Part shown: positions 47,982 to 57,734 of the stretch, one piece after another | How positions within the stretch are numbered: the stretch's first letter is position 1 | Layout of the letters: each line of letters opens with the position of its first letter | DNA from: Paraburkholderia heleia NBRC 101817 | Lineage (GTDB): Bacteria > Pseudomonadota > Gammaproteobacteria > Burkholderiales > Burkholderiaceae | NCBI RefSeq assembly: GCF_000739775.1 | Contig: NZ_BBJH01000003.1 | Location: 124,001-188,000, forward strand | DNA length: 64,000 nt | Direction of reading: 5' to 3' | Position numbers and translations under genes: made by a program | The notes under the pieces: model-generated | The model's input: the letters and a program-made list of their open reading frames with translations, nothing else | Told to the model about the DNA's origin: nothing | Database searches by the model: none

Positions 47982-49178
47982 ATGAGCGGTAATCGAGGCG
48001 TCGTGTATCAAGGGCCGGGCAAGGTCGAGGTGCAGAAGATCGCGTATCCGAAGATGGTCGATCCGGGCGGGCGCTCGATCGGCCATGGTGTCATTTTGAA
48101 GGTGGTCAGCACGAATATCTGCGGCTCCGACCAGCATATGGTGCGCGGGCGCACGACGGCGCCCGTCGGTCTCGTGCTGGGGCACGAAATCACCGGCGAA
48201 GTGGTGGAGGTGGGCAACGACGTCGAAACGTTGAAGATCGGCGACCTGGTTTCGGTGCCGTTCAACGTGGCGTGCGGGCGCTGTGCGATGTGCCGCGAGC
48301 AGCATACCGGCGTTTGCCTGAACGTGAATCCGTCGCGCGCGGGCGGCGCTTACGGCTATGTGGACATGGGCGGCTGGATTGGCGGCCAGGCCGAATACGT
48401 ACTCGTGCCGTATGCCGATTTCAACCTGCTGAAGTTCCCGGACCGCGACCAGGCCATGTCGAAGATCCGCGATCTCACGTGTCTCTCCGATATTCTACCC
48501 ACGGGCTATCACGGCGCCGTCACGGCGGGCGTAAAGCCGGGATCGACCGTCTATATCGCGGGCGCGGGCCCGGTGGGGATGGCGGCGGCGGCATCGGCGC
48601 GCCTGCTCGGCGCGGCCTGCACGATTGTCGGCGACATCAATGCCGAGCGTCTTGCGCATGCGAAGGCGATGGGCTTCGAAGTGGTCGATCTTTCGAAAGA
48701 TGCGACGCTCGGAGAGCAGATCGAGCAGATTCTCGGCAAACCGGAAATCGATTGCGCCGTGGATTGCGTGGGCTTCGAAGCGCACGGACATGGCGCTTCG
48801 GGCCACTCGGAGGAAGCGCCGGCCACGGTGCTCAATTCGCTGATGGAAATTACGCGGCCCGCGGGCATGATCGGCATTCCGGGGCTGTACGTGACCGACG
48901 ATCCGGGCGCACGCGACGTGGCCGCGCAGCACGGCAGCCTGAGCATCCGCTTCGGCCTTGGCTGGGCCAAGTCGCATACGTTCCATACCGGGCAAACGCC
49001 AGTGCTCAAGTACAACCGCAACCTCATGCAGGCGATTTTGTTCGACCGGCTGCCGATTGCCAAGATCGTTAATGTGTCGGTTATTTCGCTTGATGAGGCG
49101 CCTGAAGGGTATAAGAAGTTCGATGGCGGGGCGCCGCGGAAGTTTGTGATTGATCCGCATGGGTTGCTGGCGGCTTGA
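47982..49178 (+). CDS. fdhA: Glutathione-independent formaldehyde dehydrogenase
   Basis: A 398-residue zinc alcohol-dehydrogenase-family enzyme with tightly bound NAD that removes the formaldehyde released in demethylation. Start MSGNRGVVYQGPGKVEVQ and VVSTNICGSDQHMVRGRTTAPVGLVLGHEITGEV carry the catalytic zinc ligands; structural zinc cysteines are in CGRCAMCREQHTGVC; cofactor fold in YIAGAGPVGMAAAASARLLG. AGGAG precedes the ATG at 47982. P. putida-type FdhA is the same length. Confidence 0.94.
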   Translation: MSGNRGVVYQGPGKVEVQKIAYPKMVDPGGRSIGHGVILKVVSTNICGSDQHMVRGRTTAPVGLVLGHEITGEVVEVGNDVETLKIGDLVSVPFNVACGRCAMCREQHTGVCLNVNPSRAGGAYGYVDMGGWIGGQAEYVLVPYADFNLLKFPDRDQAMSKIRDLTCLSDILPTGYHGAVTAGVKPGSTVYIAGAGPVGMAAAASARLLGAACTIVGDINAERLAHAKAMGFEVVDLSKDATLGEQIEQILGKPEIDCAVDCVGFEAHGHGASGHSEEAPATVLNSLMEITRPAGMIGIPGLYVTDDPGARDVAAQHGSLSIRFGLGWAKSHTFHTGQTPVLKYNRNLMQAILFDRLPIAKIVNVSVISLDEAPEGYKKFDGGAPRKFVIDPHGLLAA

Positions 49179-49218
49179 TTTTTTTGCGGTTCCTCCGCGG
49201 GTTGGTTTGTATCTTGAA

Positions 49219-49251
49219 TTCGCGTCGGGACGCAGGCGTTGCCGACGCGAA
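49219..49251. terminator. Hairpin between convergent fdhA and gbdR
   Basis: A perfect 10-bp stem (TTCGCGTCGG at 49219-49228, complement at 49242-49251) with a 13-base loop lies between the two convergent stops. There is no T tract, so it is a possible bidirectional terminator only. Confidence 0.5.
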
Positions 49252-49259
49252 AACAAGTT

Positions 49260-50294
49260 TCAGACGTGAACAGTCGCAGGCGCAAGAACCGCGGCAGGAG
49301 GCGCATCCAAACCAGAAAGCGGCGCAATCCGCTTCCGCCGTTCCCCGGTAGGCGCACTCCCAAACGCATCCCGATAGCTCTTGCTAAAGTGACAAGCGGA
49401 CTGAAACCCGCAAGCCATCGTAATCTGCATAATCGACATATCGGTCTGCAGCAGCAACTCCCGCGCACGCCGCAAGCGCAGCGTCAAATAATAATGAGTC
49501 GGCGTCATGCCGAGATGCTCATGAAAGAGCCGCTGCAGCTGCCGTTGCGACATATTCGCAAGCCGCGCTAACTCCTCACGCGAAAGCGGCTCCTCGATAT
49601 TGTTCTCCATGAGCGAGATCACTTCGAAGAGCGACTTGTTCGCGGACCCGAGCCGCGCGACGAGCGGCATGCGCTGCTGAGCGGACGTATCGCGCACATG
49701 CTCGACCACGAACTGCTCGGCGATCTGCGTTACGCGCGCCGTCCCCACGCGCGCCGTGATGAGGTGCAGCATCATGTCGAGCGGGGCGACGCCGCCGGTG
49801 CAGGTCACGCGGTCGCGGTCGATGACGAAGAGCTCCTTGAGAAAACGCGTGGACGGAAACTCCTCTTTCAGCGCCGACATGTTCTCCCAGTGAATCGCAC
49901 AAGCATACCCGGCTAGCAGCCCGGACTTCGCAAGCGCATAGGTTCCCGTGCAAAGACTCCCAAGCGCAACCCCCATGCGCGCGAAGCGGCGCAGCGCAGC
50001 GAGATGGGCGGGCGTGGTGGCGCGCTGCACGTCGATACCGCCGCAGACGAACACGATATCGGGCTGCCCCACGCATTCGGCCGGACCGGTGTCGATGGAA
50101 AGCCCATTGCTCGACGCGACCGGGCCGCCCTCCGGGCTAATGATCGACCACCTGTAAAGCGGCTGCCCGCTCAGGTAGTTAGCCATACGAAGAACTTCGA
50201 TGGCGTTCGTGAACGCGATCATCGTGAAGTCGGGCAGCGGCATGAAAGCGAAATGCGCTAACGACGCTGTGCGATCCGGCAGCATGGGGGACAT
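49260..50294 (-). CDS. gbdR: GlxA/AraC-family activator of betaine catabolism (GbdR-like)
   Basis: A 344-residue activator: an N-terminal DJ-1/PfpI-like domain (PDFTMIAFTNAIEVLRMANYLSGQPLYRWSIISPEG; ALGSLCTGTYALAKSGLLAG) and a C-terminal AraC DNA-binding domain (LARLANMSQRQLQRLFHEHLGMTPTHYY; MACGFQSACHFSKSYRDAFG). This matches GbdR, which responds to glycine betaine and dimethylglycine. Two ATGs nine bases apart (50294 and 50285) are possible; the second is better spaced from AAGGA. Divergent from glyA. It probably activates the surrounding operons. Confidence 0.9.
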   Translation of the reverse strand: MSPMLPDRTASLAHFAFMPLPDFTMIAFTNAIEVLRMANYLSGQPLYRWSIISPEGGPVASSNGLSIDTGPAECVGQPDIVFVCGGIDVQRATTPAHLAALRRFARMGVALGSLCTGTYALAKSGLLAGYACAIHWENMSALKEEFPSTRFLKELFVIDRDRVTCTGGVAPLDMMLHLITARVGTARVTQIAEQFVVEHVRDTSAQQRMPLVARLGSANKSLFEVISLMENNIEEPLSREELARLANMSQRQLQRLFHEHLGMTPTHYYLTLRLRRARELLLQTDMSIMQITMACGFQSACHFSKSYRDAFGSAPTGERRKRIAPLSGLDAPPAAVLAPATVHV

Positions 50295-50738
50295 TTCCTT
50301 GAATTCGGTTGCCTGCTGTCCAGTGCAGGCCCGGTGAGGCCGGAAAGCCGGCTACGCTACCGTAATTTTCGAATTTGGCGGGTCCAGTGTGCCATGCGGC
50401 AAAACCCTGAGTCATCTGGACAAAAAAGCCGGACGCGGGAAAAAACGAAGGGCGCGGGATTGGTGCACTGCGATGCACGATAAATAATCCGGATCGGGAA
50501 ACATGGGGCACGGCGCACCGTGAGCGGGCGCGAGGCGCAGCCACTTGTGAAAATTGGACGCGGATGGCGGAAAAGGAAAAGAACGCGTCTGAATTTCGAC
50601 GTTGAGCGCCAATTCGAACGACAAGAATAGAACCGTCGGTCCCCAGCCGGTCAAGCGGGTTCAAAGCCGCTCTCGAGCCAGTCGCGACGGGGCCTCCAGC
50701 ATTGCAGGAAGTCCTTCATTCATCGTCACGGAAGCCCT
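50295..50738. other. Divergent control region between gbdR and glyA
   Basis: 444 bp with no gene. On the minus strand at 50596-50623 there is TGTCGT...GCGCTCAA...CGTCGA, an imperfect, 22-bp-spaced relative of the 21-bp repeats found at other promoters of the island, about 115 bp before glyA. I looked for a glycine riboswitch and did not find convincing elements. Confidence 0.5.
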
Positions 50739-52022
50739 ATGTCGAACACTCAACCTTTCTTTTCGCAAACGCTCGCGCAGCGCGATTCGGCGGTTCGCAG
50801 CAGCATCCTGAAAGAACTCGAACGGCAACAGTCGCAGGTCGAAATGATCGCGTCGGAAAACATCGTGTCGCGCGCCGTTCTCGAGGCTCAGGGCTCGGTG
50901 CTGACCAACAAGTACGCCGAAGGGTATCCGGGCAAGCGCTATTACGGCGGCTGCGAGTTCGCCGACGAGGTGGAAGCGCTTGCCATCAGCCGTATCAAGC
51001 AACTGTTCAATGCCGGCTTCGCCAACGTGCAGCCGCATTCGGGCGCCCAGGCCAACGGCTCGGTCATGCTCGCGCTCGCCAAGCCGGGCGACACGGTGCT
51101 CGGCATGTCGCTCGACGCCGGCGGCCACCTCACGCACGGCGCGAAGCCAGCGCTTTCCGGCAAGTGGTTCAACGCCGTGCAGTACGGCGTGAACCGCGAA
51201 ACCATGCTGATTGACTACGACCAGGTCGAGGAGCTCGCACAGCAGCACAAGCCGAGCCTCATCATCGCGGGCTTTTCTGCGTATCCGCGTGCGCTCGACT
51301 TCGCCCGCTTTCGCGCCATCGCCGATTCGGTCGGCGCGAAGCTGATGGTCGATATGGCGCATATCGCAGGCATCATCGCGGCAGGGCGTCATCAGAACCC
51401 CGTCGAGCACGCGCACGTCGTCACCTCCACCACGCACAAGACGCTGCGCGGCCCGCGCGGCGGCTTCGTGCTGACCAACGACGAGGAAATCGCCAAAAAG
51501 ATCAACTCGGCCGTGTTCCCCGGCCTGCAGGGCGGCCCGCTCATGCACGTCATCGCGGGCAAGGCGGTGGCGTTCGGCGAAGCGCTCGAGCCGGGCTTCA
51601 AGACCTATATCGACAGCGTGCTCGCCAACGCGAAGGCGCTGGGCGAGGTGCTGAAGGCGGGCGGCGTCGACCTCGTGACGGGCGGCACCGACAACCATCT
51701 GCTGCTCGTCGATCTGCGGCCCAAGGGGCTCAAGGGCAATCAGGTCGAGCAGGCGCTGGAGCGCGCCGGCATCACCTGCAACAAGAACGGCATTCCGTTC
51801 GACGCCGAAAAGCCCACGGTCACTTCGGGCATTCGCCTCGGCACGCCCGCGGGCACGACGCGCGGCTTCGGCGTGGACGAATTCCGCGAGATCGGCCGCC
51901 TGATTCTGGAAGTGTTCGACGCGCTGCGCGCGCATCCCGAAGGCGACGCCGCCACCGAGCAGCGCGTGCGCCGCGAGATCTTCGCGCTGTGCGAGCGCTT
52001 CCCGATCTACACGCAAGCCTGA
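50739..52022 (+). CDS. glyA: Serine hydroxymethyltransferase
   Basis: A 427-residue PLP enzyme that converts glycine plus 5,10-methylene-tetrahydrofolate to serine. Seen: [47 protein letters not shown], and the PLP lysine in [16 protein letters not shown]. In the island it joins both products of sarcosine oxidase, glycine and methylene-tetrahydrofolate, to give serine for SdaA. It heads a nine-gene same-strand series ending with gbcB. A housekeeping copy probably exists elsewhere. Confidence 0.95.
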   Translation: MSNTQPFFSQTLAQRDSAVRSSILKELERQQSQVEMIASENIVSRAVLEAQGSVLTNKYAEGYPGKRYYGGCEFADEVEALAISRIKQLFNAGFANVQPHSGAQANGSVMLALAKPGDTVLGMSLDAGGHLTHGAKPALSGKWFNAVQYGVNRETMLIDYDQVEELAQQHKPSLIIAGFSAYPRALDFARFRAIADSVGAKLMVDMAHIAGIIAAGRHQNPVEHAHVVTSTTHKTLRGPRGGFVLTNDEEIAKKINSAVFPGLQGGPLMHVIAGKAVAFGEALEPGFKTYIDSVLANAKALGEVLKAGGVDLVTGGTDNHLLLVDLRPKGLKGNQVEQALERAGITCNKNGIPFDAEKPTVTSGIRLGTPAGTTRGFGVDEFREIGRLILEVFDALRAHPEGDAATEQRVRREIFALCERFPIYTQA

Positions 52023-52072
52023 TTCTTCACACTACCGCCTTTCAATTTCATTCGCGAGTTTCGGAGCGGCTA

Positions 52073-53044
52073 ATGAGCACTCTGCATGACAACAGCATCA
52101 TCATCGACGGCCTGAACATTTCGAAGTTCGAGCGCTCGGTGTTCGAAGACATGCGCAAGGGCGGCGTCACGGCCGTCAACTGCACGGTTTCCGTCTGGGA
52201 AGACTTTCAGAAGACTGTCGACAACATTGCGCAGATGAAGCAGCAGATTCGCGAATACAGCGAGATCCTCACGCTCGTACGCACGACCGACGACATTCTG
52301 CGCGCGAAGAAAGAGAACAAGACGGGCATTATCTTCGGCTTCCAGAACTCGTATGCGTTCGAGGACAACCTCGGTTATATCGAGGTGTTCAAGGAACTTG
52401 GCGTGAATGTCGTGCAGCTTTGCTACAACACGCAGAACCTTGTCGGCACGGGCTGCTATGAGCCGGACGGCGGGCTCTCCGGCTATGGGCGCGAAGTGAT
52501 CCAGGAAATGAACCGCGTGGGGATCCTCGTCGATCTTTCGCATGTGGGCGGAAAGACTTCGTCGGACGCGATTGCATGCTCGAAGAAGCCGGTGACCTAT
52601 TCGCATTGCTGCCCGGCGGGTCTCAAGGAGCATCCGCGCAACAAGACCGACGAGCAGCTGAAGGAGATTGCCGACGCGAACGGCTTCGTCGGCGTGACGA
52701 TGTTCGCGCCGTTCCTCAAGAAAGGCCCTGATTCGACCGTCGAGGACTATCTCGAAGCGATCGAGTACGTGGTCGATCTGATCGGCGAGGACCGCGTGGG
52801 CATCGGCACGGATTTCACGCAAGGCTACAGCACCGAGTTCTTCGACTGGATCACACACGACAAGGGTCGCTATCGCCGCCTCACGAATTTCGGCAAGGTC
52901 GTGAACCCGGAAGGCATCCGCACGATCGGCGAATTTCCGAATCTGACCGCCGCCATGCAAAAAGCCGGCTGGAGCGAGACACGCATCAAGAAGGTCATGG
53001 GCGAGAACTGGATGCGCGTGTTCGGCGAAGTCTGGGGCGGTTGA
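52073..53044 (+). CDS. Renal dipeptidase-family (M19) protein of the dgc locus
   Basis: A 323-residue zinc-peptidase-fold protein related to the dipeptidase found next to dgcA in Pseudomonas aeruginosa (PA5396). The barrel shows NSYAFEDNLGYIEVF, LVDLSHVGGKTSSDAIACSKKPVTYSHCCP and GIGTDFTQGYSTEFFDWITHD. Its role in betaine use is not established; hydrolysis of an unidentified amide is conceivable. GGAG lies 8 nt before the ATG and glyA ends 50 bp upstream. Confidence 0.88.
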   Translation: MSTLHDNSIIIDGLNISKFERSVFEDMRKGGVTAVNCTVSVWEDFQKTVDNIAQMKQQIREYSEILTLVRTTDDILRAKKENKTGIIFGFQNSYAFEDNLGYIEVFKELGVNVVQLCYNTQNLVGTGCYEPDGGLSGYGREVIQEMNRVGILVDLSHVGGKTSSDAIACSKKPVTYSHCCPAGLKEHPRNKTDEQLKEIADANGFVGVTMFAPFLKKGPDSTVEDYLEAIEYVVDLIGEDRVGIGTDFTQGYSTEFFDWITHDKGRYRRLTNFGKVVNPEGIRTIGEFPNLTAAMQKAGWSETRIKKVMGENWMRVFGEVWGG

Positions 53045-53137
53045 CCGCCAGGCCCGACCGTGCAACACGGAAAGGCCACCTTGAATACCTGGAAACCCTA
53101 ACTAAAAACGCTCACCGAGTCATTGGAGCCCCACGAA

Positions 53138-53671
53138 ATGCAACCGCAATTGCCGATCGATGTCGATCCCGCCACCGGCGTCTGGACCACGGACGCGCTG
53201 CCGATGCTGTACGTGCCGCGTCACTTTTTCACCAACAATCACACTGCCGTGGAAGAGGCGCTTGGCCGCGATGCGTACGCCGAGATTCTCTACAAGGCCG
53301 GCTACAAGTCGGCGTACCACTGGTGCGCAAAGGAAGCCGAAAAGCACGGCATTGCCGGCATGGCCGTGTTCGAACATTACCTGAAGCGTCTTTCGCAGCG
53401 CGGCTGGGGGCTCTTCACGATACGCGAGGCCGATCCGGCAAGCGCGCGCGCGAAGATCGAATTGCGTCATTCGTCGTTCGTGCTCGCGCAGCCCGGCAAG
53501 GAAGGCAAGCTTTGCTACATGTTCGCGGGCTGGTTCGCGGGCGCGATGGACTGGGTGAACGACGCCACGGAAGGCGGAAAGCACGCGCCGCGTTCGCAAT
53601 CGAAAGAAGTGCAGTGCGCTGCCGAAGGCCACGCGCACTGCGTATTCGAAGTCTCGCCGATCGCCGCCTGA
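53138..53671 (+). CDS. DUF5943/V4R-domain protein of the dgc locus
   Basis: A 177-residue protein corresponding to PA5397, which lies between the dipeptidase and dgcA genes in Pseudomonas. The C-terminal half has a 4-vinyl-reductase (V4R) style ending with VQCAAEGHAHCVFEVSP, where the Cys and His residues could bind a metal or small molecule. Function unknown; constant linkage to dgcA suggests a role in dimethylglycine oxidation. I use the ATG at 53138, after TTGGAG. Confidence 0.85.
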   Translation: MQPQLPIDVDPATGVWTTDALPMLYVPRHFFTNNHTAVEEALGRDAYAEILYKAGYKSAYHWCAKEAEKHGIAGMAVFEHYLKRLSQRGWGLFTIREADPASARAKIELRHSSFVLAQPGKEGKLCYMFAGWFAGAMDWVNDATEGGKHAPRSQSKEVQCAAEGHAHCVFEVSPIAA

Positions 53672-53734
53672 ACGACCGCGCGCCTCCGTAACACAGGACA
53701 TACCGAAAGACACGAACGCCAGAGGTCGTCAGCG

Positions 53735-55798
53735 ATGCGCTACCCCAATCTGTTCAAACCCTTGACGCTCAATCAGCTCACGCTGCGCAACCGCATCGTC
53801 AGCACGGCCCACGCCGAGGTCTACGCGGAACCGGGCGGCTTGCCGGGCGACCGCTACATCCGCTATTACGAAGAAAAGGCCAAGGGCGGCGTGGGCCTCG
53901 CCGTATGCGGCGGCTCGAGCCCGGTGTCGATCGACAGCCCGCAGGGCTGGTGGAAGTCGGTGAACCTCGCCACCGACAAGATCATCGATCCGCTCGCGCG
54001 TCTGGCCGAGGCGATGCACCGCCATGGCGCGAAGATCATGATTCAGGCCACGCACATGGGCCGCCGCTCCGCCTTTCATGGCGAGCACTGGCCGCATTTG
54101 ATGTCGCCTTCGGGCGTGCGCGAGCCCGTGCACCGCGGCAACGCGAAGATCATCGAGGTGGAGGAGATCCGCCGCATCATCGGCGACTTTGCGGCGGCGG
54201 CAAAGCGCGTGAAGGACGCCGGCATGGACGGCATCGAAATCTCCGCCGCGCACCAGCATCTGATCGACCAGTTCTGGAGCCCGCGCACGAACTTTCGCAC
54301 CGACGAATGGGGCGGCTCGCTCGAAAATCGTCTGCGCTTCGGCGTGGAAGTGCTCAAGGCCGTGCGCGAAGCGGTGGGCAAGGACTTTTGCGTCGGCTTG
54401 CGCATGTGCGGCGACGAATTCCACGAAGACGGCCTCGATCACGAGCAGCTCAAGGAAATCGCGCAGGCGATGTCGGAAACGGGGCTCATCGATTATCTCG
54501 GCGTGATCGGCTCCGGCGCGGATACGCACAACACGCTCGCGAACTGCATGCCGCCCATGGCGCTGCCGCCGGAGCCGTTCGTGCATCTCGCGGCGGGCAT
54601 CAAGTCGGTGGTCAAGCTGCCGGTCATGCACGCGCAGAGCATTCGCGACGCGGGCCAGGCCGAGCGTCTGCTGGCGAGCGGCATGGTCGATCTCGTGGGC
54701 ATGACGCGCGCGCAGATCGCCGACCCCCACATGGTCATCAAGATTCGCGATGGCCGCGAGGATGAGATCAAGCAGTGCGTGGGCGCGAACTATTGCATCG
54801 ACCGCCAGTACAACGGGCTCGACGTGCTGTGCGTGCAGAACGCGGCAACCTCGCGCGAAGCGACCATGCCGCACGTCATCGAAAAATCGCGCGGGCCGAA
54901 GCGCAAGGTCGTGGTGGTCGGCGCGGGCCCGGCGGGCCTGGAGGCTGCACGCGTGGCGCGGCTGCGCGGCCACGATGTCGTGCTGTTCGAAAAGAGCGAC
55001 GCCGTGGGCGGCCAGATTCTGCTGGCTGCGAAAGCGCCGCAGCGCGAGCAGATGGCGGGCATCGTGCGCTGGTTCGACATGGAGACGAAACGCCTTGGCG
55101 TGGATCGCCGCCTTGGCGTGACGGCCGACGAGAAAACCATTCTTGCGGAGAAGCCCGACGTCGTCGTGCTCGCCACGGGCGGGTCGAGCTTCACGCAGCA
55201 GGTTCCGGCCTGGGGCGTGGAAGCGGGGCTCGCCGTGAGCGCATGGGACATCCTGAGCGGAAAGGTCGAGCCGAAGCAGAACGTGCTTGTCTACGACGGC
55301 GTGAGCACGCATGCGGGCGCCGGCGTTGCCGATTTCATTTCGAGCCGTGGCTCGAAGGTCGAGATCGTGACACCCGACGTGAAGGTTGCCGACGACGTGG
55401 GCGGCACCACGTTCCCGATCTTCTATCGCCGGCTCTATGCGCAGGGCGTGATTCACACGCCGAATTACTGGCTCGACCGTGTGTATGAAGAAGACGGCAA
55501 GAAGATCGCCGTGCTGCGCAACGAGTACACGGAGGAACAGGAAGAGCGCGCCGTCGATCAGGTGGTGATCGAAAATGGCAGCACGCCCAACGACGCCCTG
55601 TACTGGACGCTCAAGCCCGAATCGGTCAACCGCGGGCAGGTGGACGTGCACAAGCTCTTCGCGGCCGAGGCGCAGCCGTGCCTTGCCGAAGAACTCGGCA
55701 ACGGCCGCTTCCTGCTCTTCCGCGTGGGCGACTGTATTTCCTTGCATAACATTCACGGCGCGATTTACGACGCGCTGCGGCTCGCCAAGGACTTCTGA
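53735..55798 (+). CDS. dgcA: Dimethylglycine catabolism flavoenzyme DgcA
   Basis: A 687-residue enzyme of the trimethylamine dehydrogenase/2,4-dienoyl-CoA reductase type that demethylates dimethylglycine to sarcosine. Residues 1-340 are the FMN barrel (FKPLTLNQLTLRNRIVSTAHAE; EISAAHQHLIDQFWSPRTNFRTDEWGGSLENR); the C-terminal half is an FAD/NAD-like module (VVVVGAGPAGLEAARVARLRGHDVVLFEK). The cluster region reads CVGANYC...LC, so the second of the four usual [4Fe-4S] cysteines is Ala. DgcB and the ETF follow and take the electrons. Confidence 0.93.
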   Translation: MRYPNLFKPLTLNQLTLRNRIVSTAHAEVYAEPGGLPGDRYIRYYEEKAKGGVGLAVCGGSSPVSIDSPQGWWKSVNLATDKIIDPLARLAEAMHRHGAKIMIQATHMGRRSAFHGEHWPHLMSPSGVREPVHRGNAKIIEVEEIRRIIGDFAAAAKRVKDAGMDGIEISAAHQHLIDQFWSPRTNFRTDEWGGSLENRLRFGVEVLKAVREAVGKDFCVGLRMCGDEFHEDGLDHEQLKEIAQAMSETGLIDYLGVIGSGADTHNTLANCMPPMALPPEPFVHLAAGIKSVVKLPVMHAQSIRDAGQAERLLASGMVDLVGMTRAQIADPHMVIKIRDGREDEIKQCVGANYCIDRQYNGLDVLCVQNAATSREATMPHVIEKSRGPKRKVVVVGAGPAGLEAARVARLRGHDVVLFEKSDAVGGQILLAAKAPQREQMAGIVRWFDMETKRLGVDRRLGVTADEKTILAEKPDVVVLATGGSSFTQQVPAWGVEAGLAVSAWDILSGKVEPKQNVLVYDGVSTHAGAGVADFISSRGSKVEIVTPDVKVADDVGGTTFPIFYRRLYAQGVIHTPNYWLDRVYEEDGKKIAVLRNEYTEEQEERAVDQVVIENGSTPNDALYWTLKPESVNRGQVDVHKLFAAEAQPCLAEELGNGRFLLFRVGDCISLHNIHGAIYDALRLAKDF

Positions 55799-55801
55799 AC
55801 C

Positions 55802-57730
55802 ATGAACCCGACCTGGCTCATTACCGCGCTGCTGTGGGTGTCGATGGCGGGGCTCGCGTTCGCACTCGCGAAGCGTGCCGCTTTCTGGCGGGTGGGGCGC
55901 GCGGCTGCGCCCGGCTCCGTCGGCGTCGGCAAGCTGTTCAGTATCCCGAAGCGTTATTTCGTCGATCTGCACCACGTGGTGGCGCGCGACCCGTACATCG
56001 CCAAAACGCACGTCGCCACCGCGGGTGGCGCCATCGCGGCGCTCGCACTCGTGTTCATCAACTACGGGTTCGCGATCTACTCGCCGTGGCTCGACAAGCT
56101 GATCTTTCTCGCGGCGCTCGCCATGCTGACCGGCGTGGTGTTCGTGTGGCGGCGCCGCCACGCGAAAGCGGTGCCGGCGCGTCTCTCGCGCGGGCCCTGG
56201 AATACGTTGCCCTGGCTGCTCGGTTCGTTCGCGCTGGGCGTGGCGCTCTTCACGGTCGTGCCGGCAGGCGCCATGTCGGGCGGCTTCGCGGTACTTTGCG
56301 CGGGGCTGATCGCAGTGGGCGCGTTCGCGATGACGTTCGGCGCAGCGCGCGGCGGCCCGATGAAGCATGCCGTGGCGGGCCTGTTGCACCTCGCGTTCCA
56401 TCCGCGCCAGGAGCGCTTTGCGGCCACGCGCGAGAGTTGGACCGGCAACGGCACGGCTACGCCGCCCACGGCGCTGAAGCTCCCCGACATCGAAGAGAAG
56501 CAGGAATACGGCGTGGCGAAACCCGTCGAGTTTCGCTGGAACCAGCTGCTGAGCTTCGACGCCTGCGTGCAGTGCGGCAAATGCGAGGCCGCGTGCCCGG
56601 CGTTCGCCTCCGGCCAGCCGCTCAACCCCAAGAAGCTGATTCAGGATCTCGTGGTCGGCATGGCGGGCGGCACCGATGCGGCCTATGCGGGCAGCCCCAC
56701 GCCCGGCATCAAGGTCGGTCAACATGGCGGCGCGCCGCATGGGCCGATCGTTTCGGGCCTGATCGAAGCGCAAACGCTGTGGTCCTGCACCACCTGCCGC
56801 GCCTGCGTGCAGGAGTGCCCGATGCTGATCGAGCACGTGGATGCCATCGTCGATATGCGCCGCAACCAGACGCTGGTGCACGGCGAAGTGCCGGGCAAAG
56901 GCCCCGAGGTGCTTGCGAATCTGCGCGAGACGGGTACCGCGGGCGGCTACGACAAGGCGGCGCGCTACGACTGGTCGGTCGATCTCAACGCGCCTGTGGC
57001 GCAGCCGGGCAAGCGCGTGGACATACTCGTGGTGGCGGGCGAGGGTGCGTTCGACATGCGCTATCAGCGCACGCTGCGCGCGCTCGTGAAGGTGCTCAAC
57101 AAGGCGGGCGTGAACTACGCGGTGCTGGGCGCGCGGGAAACCGACACGGGCGACGTGGCGCGCCGCCTCGGCGACGAAGCCACTTTCCAGCAGATGGCCA
57201 GGGAGATGATGGCGACGCTCGCCACGCTGGACTTCGCGCGTATCGTGACTGCCGATCCGCACGTCATGCACAGCCTGCGCAACGAGTACCGCGCGCTTGG
57301 CGGGCGTTACGAAGTGCTGCATCACACCACTTACCTCGCGGAACTCGCCGCGACCGGGCGCATCGCACCCAAGGCCGTGCAGGCGCTCACGGAAAAGCGC
57401 ACGACGTATCACGATCCCTGCTACCTGGGCCGCTATAACGGCGAGACCGAAGCGCCGCGCAAGCTGCTCAAGACCATTGGCATCAAGGTCGTGGAGATGG
57501 ACCGCAACGGCATGCGCGCACGCTGCTGCGGCGGTGGCGGCGGTGCGCCGCTCACCGATATCCCGGGCAAGCAGCGCATTCCCGACATCCGCATCGCCGA
57601 CGCGCGCGCAGTCAATGCGGAGGTGGTCGCCGTGGCCTGCCCGCAGTGCACGGCGATGCTCGAAGGCGTGGTCGGCCCGCGGCCCGAAGTGCTCGACGTG
57701 GCCGAACTCGTGGCCGCCTCGCTGGAGTGA
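55802..57730 (+). CDS. dgcB: Dimethylglycine catabolism iron-sulfur protein DgcB
   Basis: A 642-residue membrane protein. The N-terminal 200 residues hold several hydrophobic segments; two [4Fe-4S] ferredoxin motifs follow (CVQCGKCEAACP, CTTCRACVQECP), then two heterodisulfide-reductase-like CCG regions (THDPCYLGRYNG...RCCGGGGGAP; ACPQCTAML). It would move electrons from DgcA/ETF to the quinone pool. The gene starts 3 bp after dgcA. Confidence 0.93.
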   Translation: MNPTWLITALLWVSMAGLAFALAKRAAFWRVGRAAAPGSVGVGKLFSIPKRYFVDLHHVVARDPYIAKTHVATAGGAIAALALVFINYGFAIYSPWLDKLIFLAALAMLTGVVFVWRRRHAKAVPARLSRGPWNTLPWLLGSFALGVALFTVVPAGAMSGGFAVLCAGLIAVGAFAMTFGAARGGPMKHAVAGLLHLAFHPRQERFAATRESWTGNGTATPPTALKLPDIEEKQEYGVAKPVEFRWNQLLSFDACVQCGKCEAACPAFASGQPLNPKKLIQDLVVGMAGGTDAAYAGSPTPGIKVGQHGGAPHGPIVSGLIEAQTLWSCTTCRACVQECPMLIEHVDAIVDMRRNQTLVHGEVPGKGPEVLANLRETGTAGGYDKAARYDWSVDLNAPVAQPGKRVDILVVAGEGAFDMRYQRTLRALVKVLNKAGVNYAVLGARETDTGDVARRLGDEATFQQMAREMMATLATLDFARIVTADPHVMHSLRNEYRALGGRYEVLHHTTYLAELAATGRIAPKAVQALTEKRTTYHDPCYLGRYNGETEAPRKLLKTIGIKVVEMDRNGMRARCCGGGGGAPLTDIPGKQRIPDIRIADARAVNAEVVAVACPQCTAMLEGVVGPRPEVLDVAELVAASLE

Positions 57731-57734
57731 ATCG

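Noticed and set aside
50295-50738. Glycine riboswitch before glyA
   Set aside because: I could not find the tandem conserved cores or paired stems expected of a glycine aptamer; control by GbdR is a simpler reading.
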